NCBI GenBank assembly: GCA_014879845.1
Contig: JACSRI010000193.1
Location: forward strand, 1 to 32,995
Length of the DNA: 32,995 bases
Source: Opitutaceae bacterium
Lineage (GTDB): Bacteria; Verrucomicrobiota; Verrucomicrobiia; Opitutales; Opitutaceae
Direction of reading: 5' to 3'
Notes under the pieces: model-generated
Database searches by the model: none
The model's input: only the letters and a program-made list of their open reading frames with translations
What the model was told of the DNA's origin: nothing
Position numbers and translations under genes: made by a program
Shown here: positions 10,380 through 18,422 of the stretch, piece after piece
Layout of the letters: each line of letters opens with the position of its first letter
How positions within the stretch are numbered: position 1 is the first letter of the stretch

Positions 10380-11152
10380 ACCAGTGCCGAGGTGATGAGG
10401 TAGTCCGTCGCAAGCACCGCGATGCTCGAGAGCACGACGGCGCGCGTGGTGGAGGCGCTGACCGCGCGGGCACCGGTGAGCCCGGGGCGCCGGTGGGCGT
10501 TGAAGCCATTGTGGCAGCAGATCGCCATCGTCACGATGCCGAAGACCACGGCCTTGATGAAACACTCACGCACGTCCTCCGGTCCGACCGCGCGCATGAC
10601 TGATGACCAATAGATGCCACCCTCGAGCGAGAGCAGCACCGAGCCCGACAGGTACCCCCCGACCAGGCCGATGAGCGTGAAGAACGCCGCATGCATCGGA
10701 TACACGACCACCGCCACCAGCAGCCGCGGCGACACGAGGTAGCGCCGCGGGTCCACGCCCATGGTCTCGAGCGCATCGATCTGCTCACTGTTGCGTTGGA
10801 TACCGATCTCGGCCGCGATGGCCGAACCAGCCTGGCCGACGACCATCAGCGCCGCGAGAACGGGCGCGAGTTCGCGCGTAAGCGTGAGCGACACGAGCGT
10901 GCCGAGCAGCCCCTCCGAACCGAAGCGCGCGAGCACGTAGTAGCCCTGCAGTCCGAGCACGAGCCCGGTGAAGGCACCCACGATCAGCACCACGGGCAGA
11001 CAGCGCACCCCCTGTTCATAGACCGCGCGCACGATGCGCCGGCCCAGACGCGGAGCACCCACCGCCGCGCTGAACGAGCGCGAGGTGAAAAGCGCGAAAT
11101 CGCCGAGTTCGGCGACCGCACCAAGAGTCCTGTGGCCGAGGGTTTGAAGCAT
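10376..11152 (-). CDS. mlaE: MlaE family ABC transporter permease
   Basis: Inner-membrane permease of the phospholipid ABC transporter. At 258 residues from the chosen ATG it has the family length. Recognisable parts are VLIVGAFTGLVLGLQGYYVL, LTRELAPVLAALMVVGQAGSAIAAE, the ALETMGVDPRRYLVSPRL cytoplasmic segment and several hydrophobic spans. It is the first gene of mlaE-F-D-C-A-rsmD. A TTG start 17 codons upstream (to 11203) is possible but gives a less conserved N-terminus. No Shine-Dalgarno is visible before the ATG. Confidence 0.93.
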   Translation of the reverse strand: MLQTLGHRTLGAVAELGDFALFTSRSFSAAVGAPRLGRRIVRAVYEQGVRCLPVVLIVGAFTGLVLGLQGYYVLARFGSEGLLGTLVSLTLTRELAPVLAALMVVGQAGSAIAAEIGIQRNSEQIDALETMGVDPRRYLVSPRLLVAVVVYPMHAAFFTLIGLVGGYLSGSVLLSLEGGIYWSSVMRAVGPEDVRECFIKAVVFGIVTMAICCHNGFNAHRRPGLTGARAVSASTTRAVVLSSIAVLATDYLITSALV

Positions 11153-11571
11153 TGAGTCGTCGGAAAAACGTCGAGAGCTAACGAACGCCCCGGGCCGGCG
11201 CAAGAGGCGTTCCCAACCAGTCGGCTACCGCGACCCGGCCCTGGGCTCAAGCGGCGATAATCCAACTCATTCGAAGACAAAGACCTGGGCGGCTTGCTTT
11301 CGTTCCCGGGCCTATCCGCGCGACCTGTCGAATCCTCGGCGCAAGTCCCGTCCGTCGCGGCCACCCCACATCAGGATGTTCACCGTGCGCCCCGAACCGG
11401 ACCGGCCGGCCGGACCGTGGCGCCGGCACCCCGCTCACCGTCCGCTCCCGTCCGCGCCTCCGCGGCCAATGTCATCCATTGGATGACATTGGCCGGGATC
11501 CAGCCGGCTCGTTGCGGACGCGTCTCGCCGCCGGGCCACCGCAAGCCGACATACCACTGGGGTCTGCCAGC
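11153..11571. other. 419-bp intergenic region between the RND pump and the mla operon
   Basis: No coding region is convincing here; the open frames that cross it read as low-complexity shadows. It should contain the promoter of mlaE (minus strand) and the 3' end of the pump transcript. A weak candidate promoter reads TTGTCT at 11275-11280 on the minus strand, with an AT-richer patch (GGATTATCG) about 12 bp further. The one outstanding structure is the 33-bp palindrome at 11463-11495, listed separately. Confidence 0.5.
11463..11495. repeat. 33-bp near-perfect palindrome between pump and mla operon
   Basis: Two 16-bp arms (11463-11478 and 11480-11495) are exact reverse complements around a single T. 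The core ATGTCATCC is clearly less GC-rich than its surroundings. It lies 77 bp downstream of the pump stop codon and about 310 bp upstream of mlaE. No T-tract follows on either strand. It could be an operator for a dimeric regulator or an RNA hairpin at the pump mRNA end. No regulator gene is adjacent. Confidence 0.7.
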
Positions 11572-14500
11572 TCAGGCTTTAGCCGGGGCTGAAGCCGCGC
11601 CGCGGCCGTTGACCTCTCGGTCGATTTGCTCGGCCTTGATCAAACCCTGCGCGCTGGAGTGGCCCGTGAACTTCACGCACATCCGGTCCATCAGCACGTA
11701 GACGATCGGGATGACGAAGAGCGTCATGACGGTCGAGATGGTGAGGCCACCCACGACGACGATGCCCATCGGGTTGCGCGTCTCGGCGCCCGCGCCGCTG
11801 GCAAAGGCGATCGGCGCCGCGCCCAGCACGGTGGAGATCGAGGTCATCAGGATCGGGCGGAAACGCAGCGTGGCCGACTCGAAGGCGGCGCGGAACGCGT
11901 CCTTGCCCTCGACCTGGAGCTGGTTGGCGAACTCGACGATGAGGATGCCGTTCTTGGCCACCAGGCCGATGAGCATGATCAGGCCGAAGCGCGAAAAGAG
12001 GTTGTCCGTCATCGGCTGGCCCCACAGGCGCGTGGCCCACAGCACGGTGAGCCCGCCGGCGAGCGCGATGGCGACGCCGGTGAAGATCGTCACCGGGTGT
12101 ATCCACGATTCAAACTGCGCGGCGAGGATCAGGAAGGTGAAGAGCAGCGCCAGGCCGAAGAGCATGTAGGTGTCGCTGCCGCTCTCGACGAACTCGCGCG
12201 TCTCGCCGTCCCAGGCGAGCGCGTAGCCGGCCGGCAGGAGCTCGGCCGCCTTGGCCTCGAGGAAAGCCACACCATCGCCGATCGTGCTGCCCTCGATGAT
12301 CTGCGCGGAGACCGTGACCGAGCGCAACCGGTCGAAGTGCGGATAACTCTCCGGCACGGAGTCCTCGGTCCAGCTCACGAGATTACTCAGCTGGACCAGA
12401 TGGCCGTCGGTGGAGCGCACATACAGGCGCGCCAGGTCCGCCGGCGTGACGCGGTTGTCGTCCTCGACCTGGATCATCACATAATACTGCTGGTTACCGC
12501 GCTGAAATTCCGTCACGCGGCGGCTGCCGAGGAGCGACTCGAGTGTCGAGGCCACCTCGTTGACCCGCACGCGCAGGTCCGCCGCCTTCGAGCGGTCGAT
12601 GCGCACCTGCAGCTGCGGCTTGGTCGGCGAAGGGTCGACGCGCGGCTGCACAAACATCGCCTCCTGCCGCATGGCCGTGACAAATTCCGCACCGATGCGC
12701 TGCAGTTCGTCAAAGTCCGCGCCCTGCAGCACCATCGCCACGCCGCTGCCGCCGCGCCCGCGCTGGAACGGGCGCACGGGATTGGCAAACGCCTGCCCGC
12801 CTGTGCTCCAGGCCTGGAACCTGCGCCGTAGCTCGGCCGTGATCTCCTGCGTCTTGCGCGTGCGCTCCTCCCAGGGCTTGAGCGTGGCGAAGACGAAGGC
12901 GCGACCGCCGTCGCCCGTGCGGTGGAAGGTGCGATCGATCTCCGGCACCTGCAGGATGATCTGCTCCATGTCGTAGGAGTAGGTGCGCAAGTATTCGGGC
13001 GTCGAGCCCACCGGGGCGATGAGGTTGGCCGTGAACACGCCGCGGTCCTCCAACGGCGTGAGCTCGCGCTGCAGCTGGGTGTAGAGCCAGAAGCCGCCCG
13101 CCGTCATGGCCAGCGAGGCGAGCAGGACGGCCGCCTTCCAGGAGAGCGCCGCGCGCAGCATCGCCTCGAAGACGCGGTTCATCCACGCGAAGAACGGTTC
13201 GGTTTTCTCGTAGAACCAACCGTGCTGCGCATGCCCGTTGACAATCTTCGCGCGCAGGAGCCGCGAGCAGAGCATCGGCGTGAGCGTCAGTGCCACAAAA
13301 GCGGATACGAGCACGGAAACCGCCAGCGTGATGCCGAACTCGAAGAACAGGCGCCCGGTCTGCCCGGACTGGAACGCCACCGGCAGGAAGACCGCCGCGA
13401 GCGTGAGCGTGGTCGCGATGATGGCGAAGGCGACCTGGCGCGCGCCGAAGATCGCGGCGTGGATCGGGCCCTCGCCCGCCTCCATGCGCCGGTAGATATT
13501 CTCGAGCATCACGATGGCGTCGTCCACGACGAGCCCCACGGCGAGCACGAGCGCAAGCAGGGTGAGGATGTTAATGGTGAAGCCCAGCGCCGCCATGACC
13601 GAGAACGTGCCGATGATCGACACCGGGATGGCCACAAGAGGGACGAGCGTGGCGCGCCAATCGCGCAGGAAGAGGAAGATCATCAACACGACCAGGATCG
13701 CCGCCTCCCAGAGCGTCTTGTAGACCTCCTGGACCGAGCGCTCGACGAAGACGGAGCTGTCGAAGCCGACCTCCACATTCACCTCGGGCGGGAGGTCGCC
13801 CTTGATCGCGGGGATGGCGGACTTCACGCCGTTGGCCACCTCGAGGAGGTTGGCGTTGGACTGGCGCAGCACCTGCACGCCGACGGTGGGCCGGCCCTTG
13901 AAGTAGGTCTCGGATCGATACTCCTCGGCGCCGAGCTCGACGCGGCCGACGTCGGAGAATTTCACCTGGTAGTTGCCGCGGGTGGCGAGGATGAGATTCT
14001 CGAACTCGACAGCATTCTGCATGCGGCCCTCGAGGCGCACCGGGAACTCGCGGGAGGAGGACTCGATGCGACCGCCGGGGATCTCGACGTTCTGCTGCCG
14101 CAGCGCGGATTCGACATCCGCCACCGTGAGGCCATAGGCCGCGAGGCGGTCGCTGTCGACCCACAGGCGCATGGCGTAGCGCGGGCCGCGGATGTTGACT
14201 GAACCCACGCCGGGAATGGTCTGGATGCGCTGCAGCGCGAGGCGCTCGACCATCTCGACCAGCTCGAGACGCGAATACTTCGGCGAATTGAACGAGAGCG
14301 AGAGGACGGGCGAGGAGTCGGCGTCGGACTTCGACACGCGCGGTTCGTCGATCTCCGCGGGGAGTCGGCCGCGGGCGCGGGCCACGCGGTCGCGCACGTC
14401 GCTGGCGGCCTGGTCGATGTCGCGATCGAGCGTGAACTCGACCGTGATGTTCGAGACCTCCTCGAAGGAGTTGGAGCGGATCACCCGGATGCCGTCGATC

Positions 14501-14718
14501 GCCGCGATCTCCTTCTCGAGCGGCTCGGTGATGCGCGACTCGACCACCTCGGCCGAGGCCCCGCGGTAGCTGGTCTCGACCGAGACGATGGGGGAGTCGA
14601 TCAATGGATACTCGCGCACCGGTAGCCGCCCGAAGCTGAGCAGGCCCACGATGACGATGATGATCGAGGCGACGAGGCCGACGACTGGGCGCTTGATCGA
14701 GATGTCGGAAAGGATCAT
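11572..14718 (-). CDS. RND family efflux transporter, inner-membrane pump (HAE1/AcrB-like)
   Basis: Proton-driven trimeric efflux pump, 1048 residues, the normal size for this family. The N-terminus is the usual first membrane helix (ILSDISIKRPVVGLVASIII). The proton-relay aspartates are D399 and D400 in GLVVDDAIVMLEN, and the conserved lysine of helix 10 is K922 in LVAKNGILIVEFANQ. Two large periplasmic loops follow helices 1 and 7, and the second half contains PILMTSISTVLGAAPIAF. The gene is 15 bp downstream of its membrane-fusion partner. No TolC-type outer-membrane gene or repressor gene is adjacent, so the outer-membrane partner must be elsewhere. The substrate cannot be predicted from sequence. 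Confidence 0.95.
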   Translation of the reverse strand: MILSDISIKRPVVGLVASIIIVIVGLLSFGRLPVREYPLIDSPIVSVETSYRGASAEVVESRITEPLEKEIAAIDGIRVIRSNSFEEVSNITVEFTLDRDIDQAASDVRDRVARARGRLPAEIDEPRVSKSDADSSPVLSLSFNSPKYSRLELVEMVERLALQRIQTIPGVGSVNIRGPRYAMRLWVDSDRLAAYGLTVADVESALRQQNVEIPGGRIESSSREFPVRLEGRMQNAVEFENLILATRGNYQVKFSDVGRVELGAEEYRSETYFKGRPTVGVQVLRQSNANLLEVANGVKSAIPAIKGDLPPEVNVEVGFDSSVFVERSVQEVYKTLWEAAILVVLMIFLFLRDWRATLVPLVAIPVSIIGTFSVMAALGFTINILTLLALVLAVGLVVDDAIVMLENIYRRMEAGEGPIHAAIFGARQVAFAIIATTLTLAAVFLPVAFQSGQTGRLFFEFGITLAVSVLVSAFVALTLTPMLCSRLLRAKIVNGHAQHGWFYEKTEPFFAWMNRVFEAMLRAALSWKAAVLLASLAMTAGGFWLYTQLQRELTPLEDRGVFTANLIAPVGSTPEYLRTYSYDMEQIILQVPEIDRTFHRTGDGGRAFVFATLKPWEERTRKTQEITAELRRRFQAWSTGGQAFANPVRPFQRGRGGSGVAMVLQGADFDELQRIGAEFVTAMRQEAMFVQPRVDPSPTKPQLQVRIDRSKAADLRVRVNEVASTLESLLGSRRVTEFQRGNQQYYVMIQVEDDNRVTPADLARLYVRSTDGHLVQLSNLVSWTEDSVPESYPHFDRLRSVTVSAQIIEGSTIGDGVAFLEAKAAELLPAGYALAWDGETREFVESGSDTYMLFGLALLFTFLILAAQFESWIHPVTIFTGVAIALAGGLTVLWATRLWGQPMTDNLFSRFGLIMLIGLVAKNGILIVEFANQLQVEGKDAFRAAFESATLRFRPILMTSISTVLGAAPIAFASGAGAETRNPMGIVVVGGLTISTVMTLFVIPIVYVLMDRMCVKFTGHSSAQGLIKAEQIDREVNGRGAASAPAKA

Positions 14719-14733
14719 CGAAAGCGGCCCCGG

Positions 14734-15858
14734 TTAATCGCCGACGCGGAACTCCTCGCGGATCGGCCGCGGCTCGAGCTTGGCGTTCGGGAAGATGATG
14801 AGCGCGCCCACGCCGGCGGCGACGACCGGCGTGCCCTCGGTGAGTTCACCCTTGAGCGGCGTCACCTCGACGAGTCCCTTGGCGCGCATGCCGAGCTGCA
14901 CGGGGACGAAGTCCGCGACCTTGTCGGCGCCGGCCTCGCGCACGGCGATCACCTCGCTGCCACCGGGCACGGTGCGTATCGCCCCTTCGGGCACGGTGAG
15001 CGCGGCGCGCCGCACGTCGAGCACGAGCTCGATGTTGGCAAACATGCCGGGCTTGAGCGCGGCAGGCGGCTCGGCCAGGAACCCCTTCACCTCGCTCGAG
15101 CGGGTGTTGCGGTCGATGACCGAGCTGACGAAATAGACCTCGCCCTTCACCGCCTCGACGTTGCTCAGCGCACGCGAGCGCAGCGAGAAGGAGGTCCCGA
15201 CCGTGACCTTGCTGAGAAACCGCTCCGGCACCTGGAAGTCGACCTTCAGCCGCGTGAGATCATCGAGCGTCGTGATCACCGTCGAGGCCGTGACATAATC
15301 GCCGGGGGAGATCACGCGCGCGCCGACGATGCCGTCGAACGGCGCCTTGACCTGCGTCTTCTCGAGACGCGTCTGCAGCAGCGCGAGCTCGGCCTTGGCG
15401 CTGGCGAATTCGGATCGCGCGCGGTCGGTCTCCGACTGCGGAATGGTGTTGGTCTCGCTGAGGTTCTCGCTGCGCGCGACATTGAGCCGGGCGAGCTCGA
15501 AACGCGCCTGCACCTGGGCGAGCTGCGCGCGCAGTTCGGCATCGTCGATGCGCACGAGCACGGCGCCTTTCGTCACCGGCTGGCCCTCGGTAAAGAGGAT
15601 CTCGCGCACGAGGCCGGATATCTCGGGCCGGATCTCGGCCGACTCGTTGGCGGCGAGCGAGCCGACGATCGTGAGGGTGTCGATCAGGTCGCGCCGCGAG
15701 GCCGCGGTCACCTCGACAGGCTGCTTCTGGATGCCTCCGCTGCCCGCGCCTCCACCCGGCGGCCCGCCGGCTCCAGGGGATTTCTTCCCGCAACCGGGGG
15801 ACACGAGGACGATCGTCGCGACACAAGCCGCGGCGAGAAATGGACGAAGGCGCTGCAT
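14734..15858 (-). CDS. RND efflux membrane-fusion (periplasmic adaptor) lipoprotein
   Basis: Adaptor linking the RND pump to an outer-membrane channel. From the ATG giving MQRLRPFL the protein is 374 residues. It begins with a lipoprotein signal ending VSPGC (C23), followed by a Gly/Pro-rich linker. The lipoyl halves are EIRPEISGLVREILFTEGQPV and APFDGIVGARVISPGDYV, flanking a coiled-coil hairpin (QLAQVQARFELARLNVA to AKAELALLQTRLEKTQV). Barrel and membrane-proximal domains follow. The longer open frame upstream has no family similarity, and the lipobox fixes the start. First gene of the two-gene pump operon. Confidence 0.94.
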   Translation of the reverse strand: MQRLRPFLAAACVATIVLVSPGCGKKSPGAGGPPGGGAGSGGIQKQPVEVTAASRRDLIDTLTIVGSLAANESAEIRPEISGLVREILFTEGQPVTKGAVLVRIDDAELRAQLAQVQARFELARLNVARSENLSETNTIPQSETDRARSEFASAKAELALLQTRLEKTQVKAPFDGIVGARVISPGDYVTASTVITTLDDLTRLKVDFQVPERFLSKVTVGTSFSLRSRALSNVEAVKGEVYFVSSVIDRNTRSSEVKGFLAEPPAALKPGMFANIELVLDVRRAALTVPEGAIRTVPGGSEVIAVREAGADKVADFVPVQLGMRAKGLVEVTPLKGELTEGTPVVAAGVGALIIFPNAKLEPRPIREEFRVGD

Positions 15859-15938
15859 GGGAACAGGGGAATGACGCCCGCACCATGCCCGCGGTAACGG
15901 GGCATGGCAATGAGCGTGCAGGGAATGTCTGTTCCAAT

Positions 15939-16011
15939 GGTAGGGCGCGCTCTCCGAGCGCGCCGCGAGAGCCAGAGGCAACCGCGGCGGGTTCGGAGAA
16001 CCCGCCCTACC
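15939..16011. repeat. Mirror-image double-hairpin repeat element
   Basis: The outer ends are GGTAGGGC and GCCCTACC, inverted relative to each other. Inside are two 8-bp hairpins: GGCGCGCT/AGCGCGCC with loop CTCCG (15944-15964) and GGCGGGTT/AACCCGCC with loop CGGAG (15986-16006). The two loops are reverse complements. It begins 80 bp upstream of the membrane-fusion gene and ends 12 bp beyond the uxaC stop. This is the layout expected of a REP/BIME-type element; no transposase is present. Confidence 0.8.
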
Positions 16012-16023
16012 CCCCGATCCACT

Positions 16024-17541
16024 TCAGCGCCTCTTCTTCGCTGGCTTCGCAGCCTTGGCGGCCGGCTTTCCCTTCGCCGCCGGCCTGGCCTTGGCCGCCG
16101 CTTTCGCCCCGGCACCAGGGAACTTGCCGTATTCGAGGCCGAAGAAGTTCGAGGCGTTGTTGAAGCAGATGTTCTCCACCATGTCGCCCACGGCCTTGGT
16201 GTCGTCCGGGATGAGGCCGGCCTCGACGTCGTTGCCGATGAGGTTGCAGAGGATGCGGCGGAAATACTCGTGGCGCACGTAGCTGAGGAAACTGCGCGAG
16301 TCCGTGAGCATGCCGACGAAGCGCGAGAGCAGGCCGAGCTGCGAGAGCGCGTTCATCTGCCACTCCATCGCCTCCTTCTGGTCCAGGAACCACCAGCCGG
16401 AGCCGAACTGCAGTTTGCCGATGATCGAGCCATCGCCGAAGTTGCCGCACATCGTCGCGAAGACGTAGTTGTCGGCCGGGTTCAAGTTGTAGAGCACGAC
16501 CTTCGGGAGCTCGCCGGCGGCGTCGAGCGTGTCGAGGTAGCGCGCGAGCGTGCGGGCCTGCGGGAAGTCGCCGATCGAGTCGACGCCGGCGTCGGCGCCG
16601 AGACGCTTGAGCAGGCGGGCGTTGTTGTTGCGCAGGGCGCCGAGGTGCAGCTGCTTGGTCCAGCCGCGCTTGGCGTCGAGGCGTCCGAAGAAGAGCATGA
16701 TGTAGGCGCCGAACTTCGTCCATTGCTCCGGCGTGGCGGCACGTCCGGCGCGGGCCTGGTCGAAGATCGCGGCGGCCTCGGCATCGGAACACTCGTCCCA
16801 CGGGATGAACTCCATGCCGTGATCGGAGACGCGTCCGCCGAGCGAGTGGAAAAACGCATGGCGGTCGTCGAGCGCGGCGAGGAACGAGGCGAGGTGCTTG
16901 ATCTCGATGCCCGAGCGGGCGGCGAGCTGCTCGACCCAGGGGTTGAAGGCCGCGGGCTTGTCGACGAGCAGCGCCTTGTCGGGGCGGAAGGTCGGAAAGA
17001 CTCGCGTCTTCAGGCCGCTCTTCGCGATCGCGATGTGGTGCTCGAGGGAGTCAACCGGGTCGTCGGTCGTGCAGACGACGGCGACCTTGAACTTCGTGAG
17101 GATGCCGTGGACCGACATCTCAGGCTTCGCGAGCTTCTCGTTCGCGAGCTTCCATATCTTCGGCGCGTTCTCCTCGTTGATGATGAGGTCGATTCCGAAG
17201 TAGCGGCGCAGCTCGAGGTGCGACCAGTGGTAGAGCGGGTTGCGGAAGGTGAGCGGCACGGTGCGGCACCAAGCGAGGAACTTGTCGTAGTCACTCGTCG
17301 TGGTGCCGGTGATCAGTTCCTCGGGCACGCCGTTGGCACGCATGGCGCGCCACTTGTAATGGTCGCCGGCGAGCCAGATGGCCCAGAGGTTCTTGAACTG
17401 GTGATTGGCCGCGATCTGGTCGGGCGGCAGGTGGCAGTGGTAGTCGAAGATCGGCTGCGGCGCGGCGTGCGCGGTGTAGAGGCGGCGCGCGGTGGGCGAA
17501 TTCAGGAGGAAGTCGTCGGGAAGGAACTTTTTCGAGGCCAT
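16024..17541 (-). CDS. uxaC: Glucuronate isomerase
   Basis: Interconverts D-glucuronate and D-fructuronate (or galacturonate and tagaturonate), the entry step of hexuronate breakdown. The metal-site opening is FDYHCHLPP (H35, H37). Other family blocks are WSHLELRRYFGI, VCTTDDPVDSLEHH, TFRPDKALLVD, GMEFIPWDEC and DSRSFLSYVRHEYFRRILCN. The last ~30 residues (about 476-505) are an Ala/Lys/Pro-rich basic tail not found in typical UxaC, so the protein is longer than the usual ~470. It is 107 bp downstream of the TIM-barrel isomerase gene with a perfect hairpin between them. No Shine-Dalgarno is visible. Confidence 0.95.
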   Translation of the reverse strand: MASKKFLPDDFLLNSPTARRLYTAHAAPQPIFDYHCHLPPDQIAANHQFKNLWAIWLAGDHYKWRAMRANGVPEELITGTTTSDYDKFLAWCRTVPLTFRNPLYHWSHLELRRYFGIDLIINEENAPKIWKLANEKLAKPEMSVHGILTKFKVAVVCTTDDPVDSLEHHIAIAKSGLKTRVFPTFRPDKALLVDKPAAFNPWVEQLAARSGIEIKHLASFLAALDDRHAFFHSLGGRVSDHGMEFIPWDECSDAEAAAIFDQARAGRAATPEQWTKFGAYIMLFFGRLDAKRGWTKQLHLGALRNNNARLLKRLGADAGVDSIGDFPQARTLARYLDTLDAAGELPKVVLYNLNPADNYVFATMCGNFGDGSIIGKLQFGSGWWFLDQKEAMEWQMNALSQLGLLSRFVGMLTDSRSFLSYVRHEYFRRILCNLIGNDVEAGLIPDDTKAVGDMVENICFNNASNFFGLEYGKFPGAGAKAAAKARPAAKGKPAAKAAKPAKKRR

Positions 17542-17606
17542 GGTGGGTCGGGTGTGGGTGGAGACTGGTGAAGGTGGAAAAGCCGGAAGTTATGAAGGTC
17601 GAAGGT

Positions 17607-17636
17607 CGTAGGCCGCCCGCGGGCGGGCGGCCTACG
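17607..17636. repeat. Perfect 30-bp hairpin upstream of uxaC
   Basis: Two exact 14-bp arms beginning CGTAGGCCGCC surround a GG dinucleotide. It lies 66 bp upstream of uxaC and 12 bp past the stop of the TIM-barrel isomerase. On the minus strand it is not followed by a T-tract. Its GTAGG...CCTAC ends recall the GGTAGGGC/GCCCTACC ends of the element at 15939. Confidence 0.75.
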
Positions 17637-17648
17637 CGGGACGTGGTT

Positions 17649-18422
17649 TCAATTCTCGAGGAGGTTTTGCCGGATGTATTCGAAGGAGAGTCTCAGCGAA
17701 TCGAAGGGGTCGCCCGGGCAGGTGTCCTGCTCGACCACGAACCAGCGGCAGCCGCTGTTTTCCGCGGCGGCGATGATGCGCGCGAAGTCGAGGTTGCCGC
17801 GGCCGATCTCGGCAAAGACGGGCTTGTTCTCCGTCGTGAAACCGTAGTCCTTCAGGTGCAAGACACTGAGGCGGCCGGCGAGTTTGGCACACCAGGCCAC
17901 GGGATCGCCGCCGCCGAACTGCACCCAATAAGTGTCGAGCTCGGCCGTGAGGTTGCGCCGCGCGGTGTGCGCGAAGATGTAGTCGAGCACGGTCGCGCCG
18001 CGGAACGGCATGAACTCGATGGCGTGGTTGTGGTAGCTGAGCGTGACGCCCGCCTTGCGGAAAATCGCGCCGGCGCGGTCGAGCTTTTCGCAGAAGGACT
18101 CGATCACGGCCGCGTTGGTGAAATCGATGCCTCCGGGATACGGATACGCGGTCTGGGTGCAACCGAGGCGCTGCACGCGCTCGAGCGCCTGTTCCGGCGT
18201 GTCGAGGATGCTCTGCGAAGGCTCGTGCGTCGCGCAGATCGTCAGGCCTTCACCAGCCATGATGCGCACGACCTCGTCGTCGGGGATCGGACCGATGCCG
18301 CTGACCTGCACGGCGGGATAGCCGATCTCGCGGATCTTCTTCGCGGTCGCGGCGAGGCCGGCCGCGGTCTTGCAGAAATCGCGGACGGTGTAGAGCTGGG
18401 CGGCGAGTTGCGGGAGTTTCAT
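17649..18422 (-). CDS. Sugar phosphate isomerase/epimerase family TIM-barrel protein
   Basis: Member of the xylose isomerase-like / AP endonuclease 2 TIM-barrel superfamily, 257 residues. Visible features are the LAAQLYTVRD opening, the GYPAVQVSGIG strand, ICATHEP, a metal-ligand pattern around GVTLSYHNHAIEF, TAELDTYWVQFGG, VLHLKDY and the final WFVVEQD. The conserved H, D and E residues suggest a metal-dependent sugar isomerase or epimerase. The substrate cannot be assigned. It overlaps the upstream Gfo/Idh/MocA gene by ATGA, a common pairing in carbohydrate or inositol-type catabolism, and is followed by uxaC. Confidence 0.85.
   Translation of the reverse strand: MKLPQLAAQLYTVRDFCKTAAGLAATAKKIREIGYPAVQVSGIGPIPDDEVVRIMAGEGLTICATHEPSQSILDTPEQALERVQRLGCTQTAYPYPGGIDFTNAAVIESFCEKLDRAGAIFRKAGVTLSYHNHAIEFMPFRGATVLDYIFAHTARRNLTAELDTYWVQFGGGDPVAWCAKLAGRLSVLHLKDYGFTTENKPVFAEIGRGNLDFARIIAAAENSGCRWFVVEQDTCPGDPFDSLRLSFEYIRQNLLEN

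Noticed and set aside
11294-11701. A possible small gene in the largest intergenic region
   Set aside because: The frame crosses the 33-bp palindrome, ends inside the RND gene on the other strand, has no start signal and has no recognisable features.
12922-14202. A 426-residue plus-strand open frame opposite the RND pump
   Set aside because: Low-complexity Arg/His/Glu/Asp-rich translation, fully inside a well-supported gene; the same holds for the long frames opposite uxaC, argG, argD, argB and the decarboxylase.
15939-16011. Intrinsic terminator for the uxaC transcript
   Set aside because: The hairpins are stable, but no T-tract follows on the minus strand, and the paired mirror-image design fits a repeat element better. 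A role in 3'-end stability remains possible.
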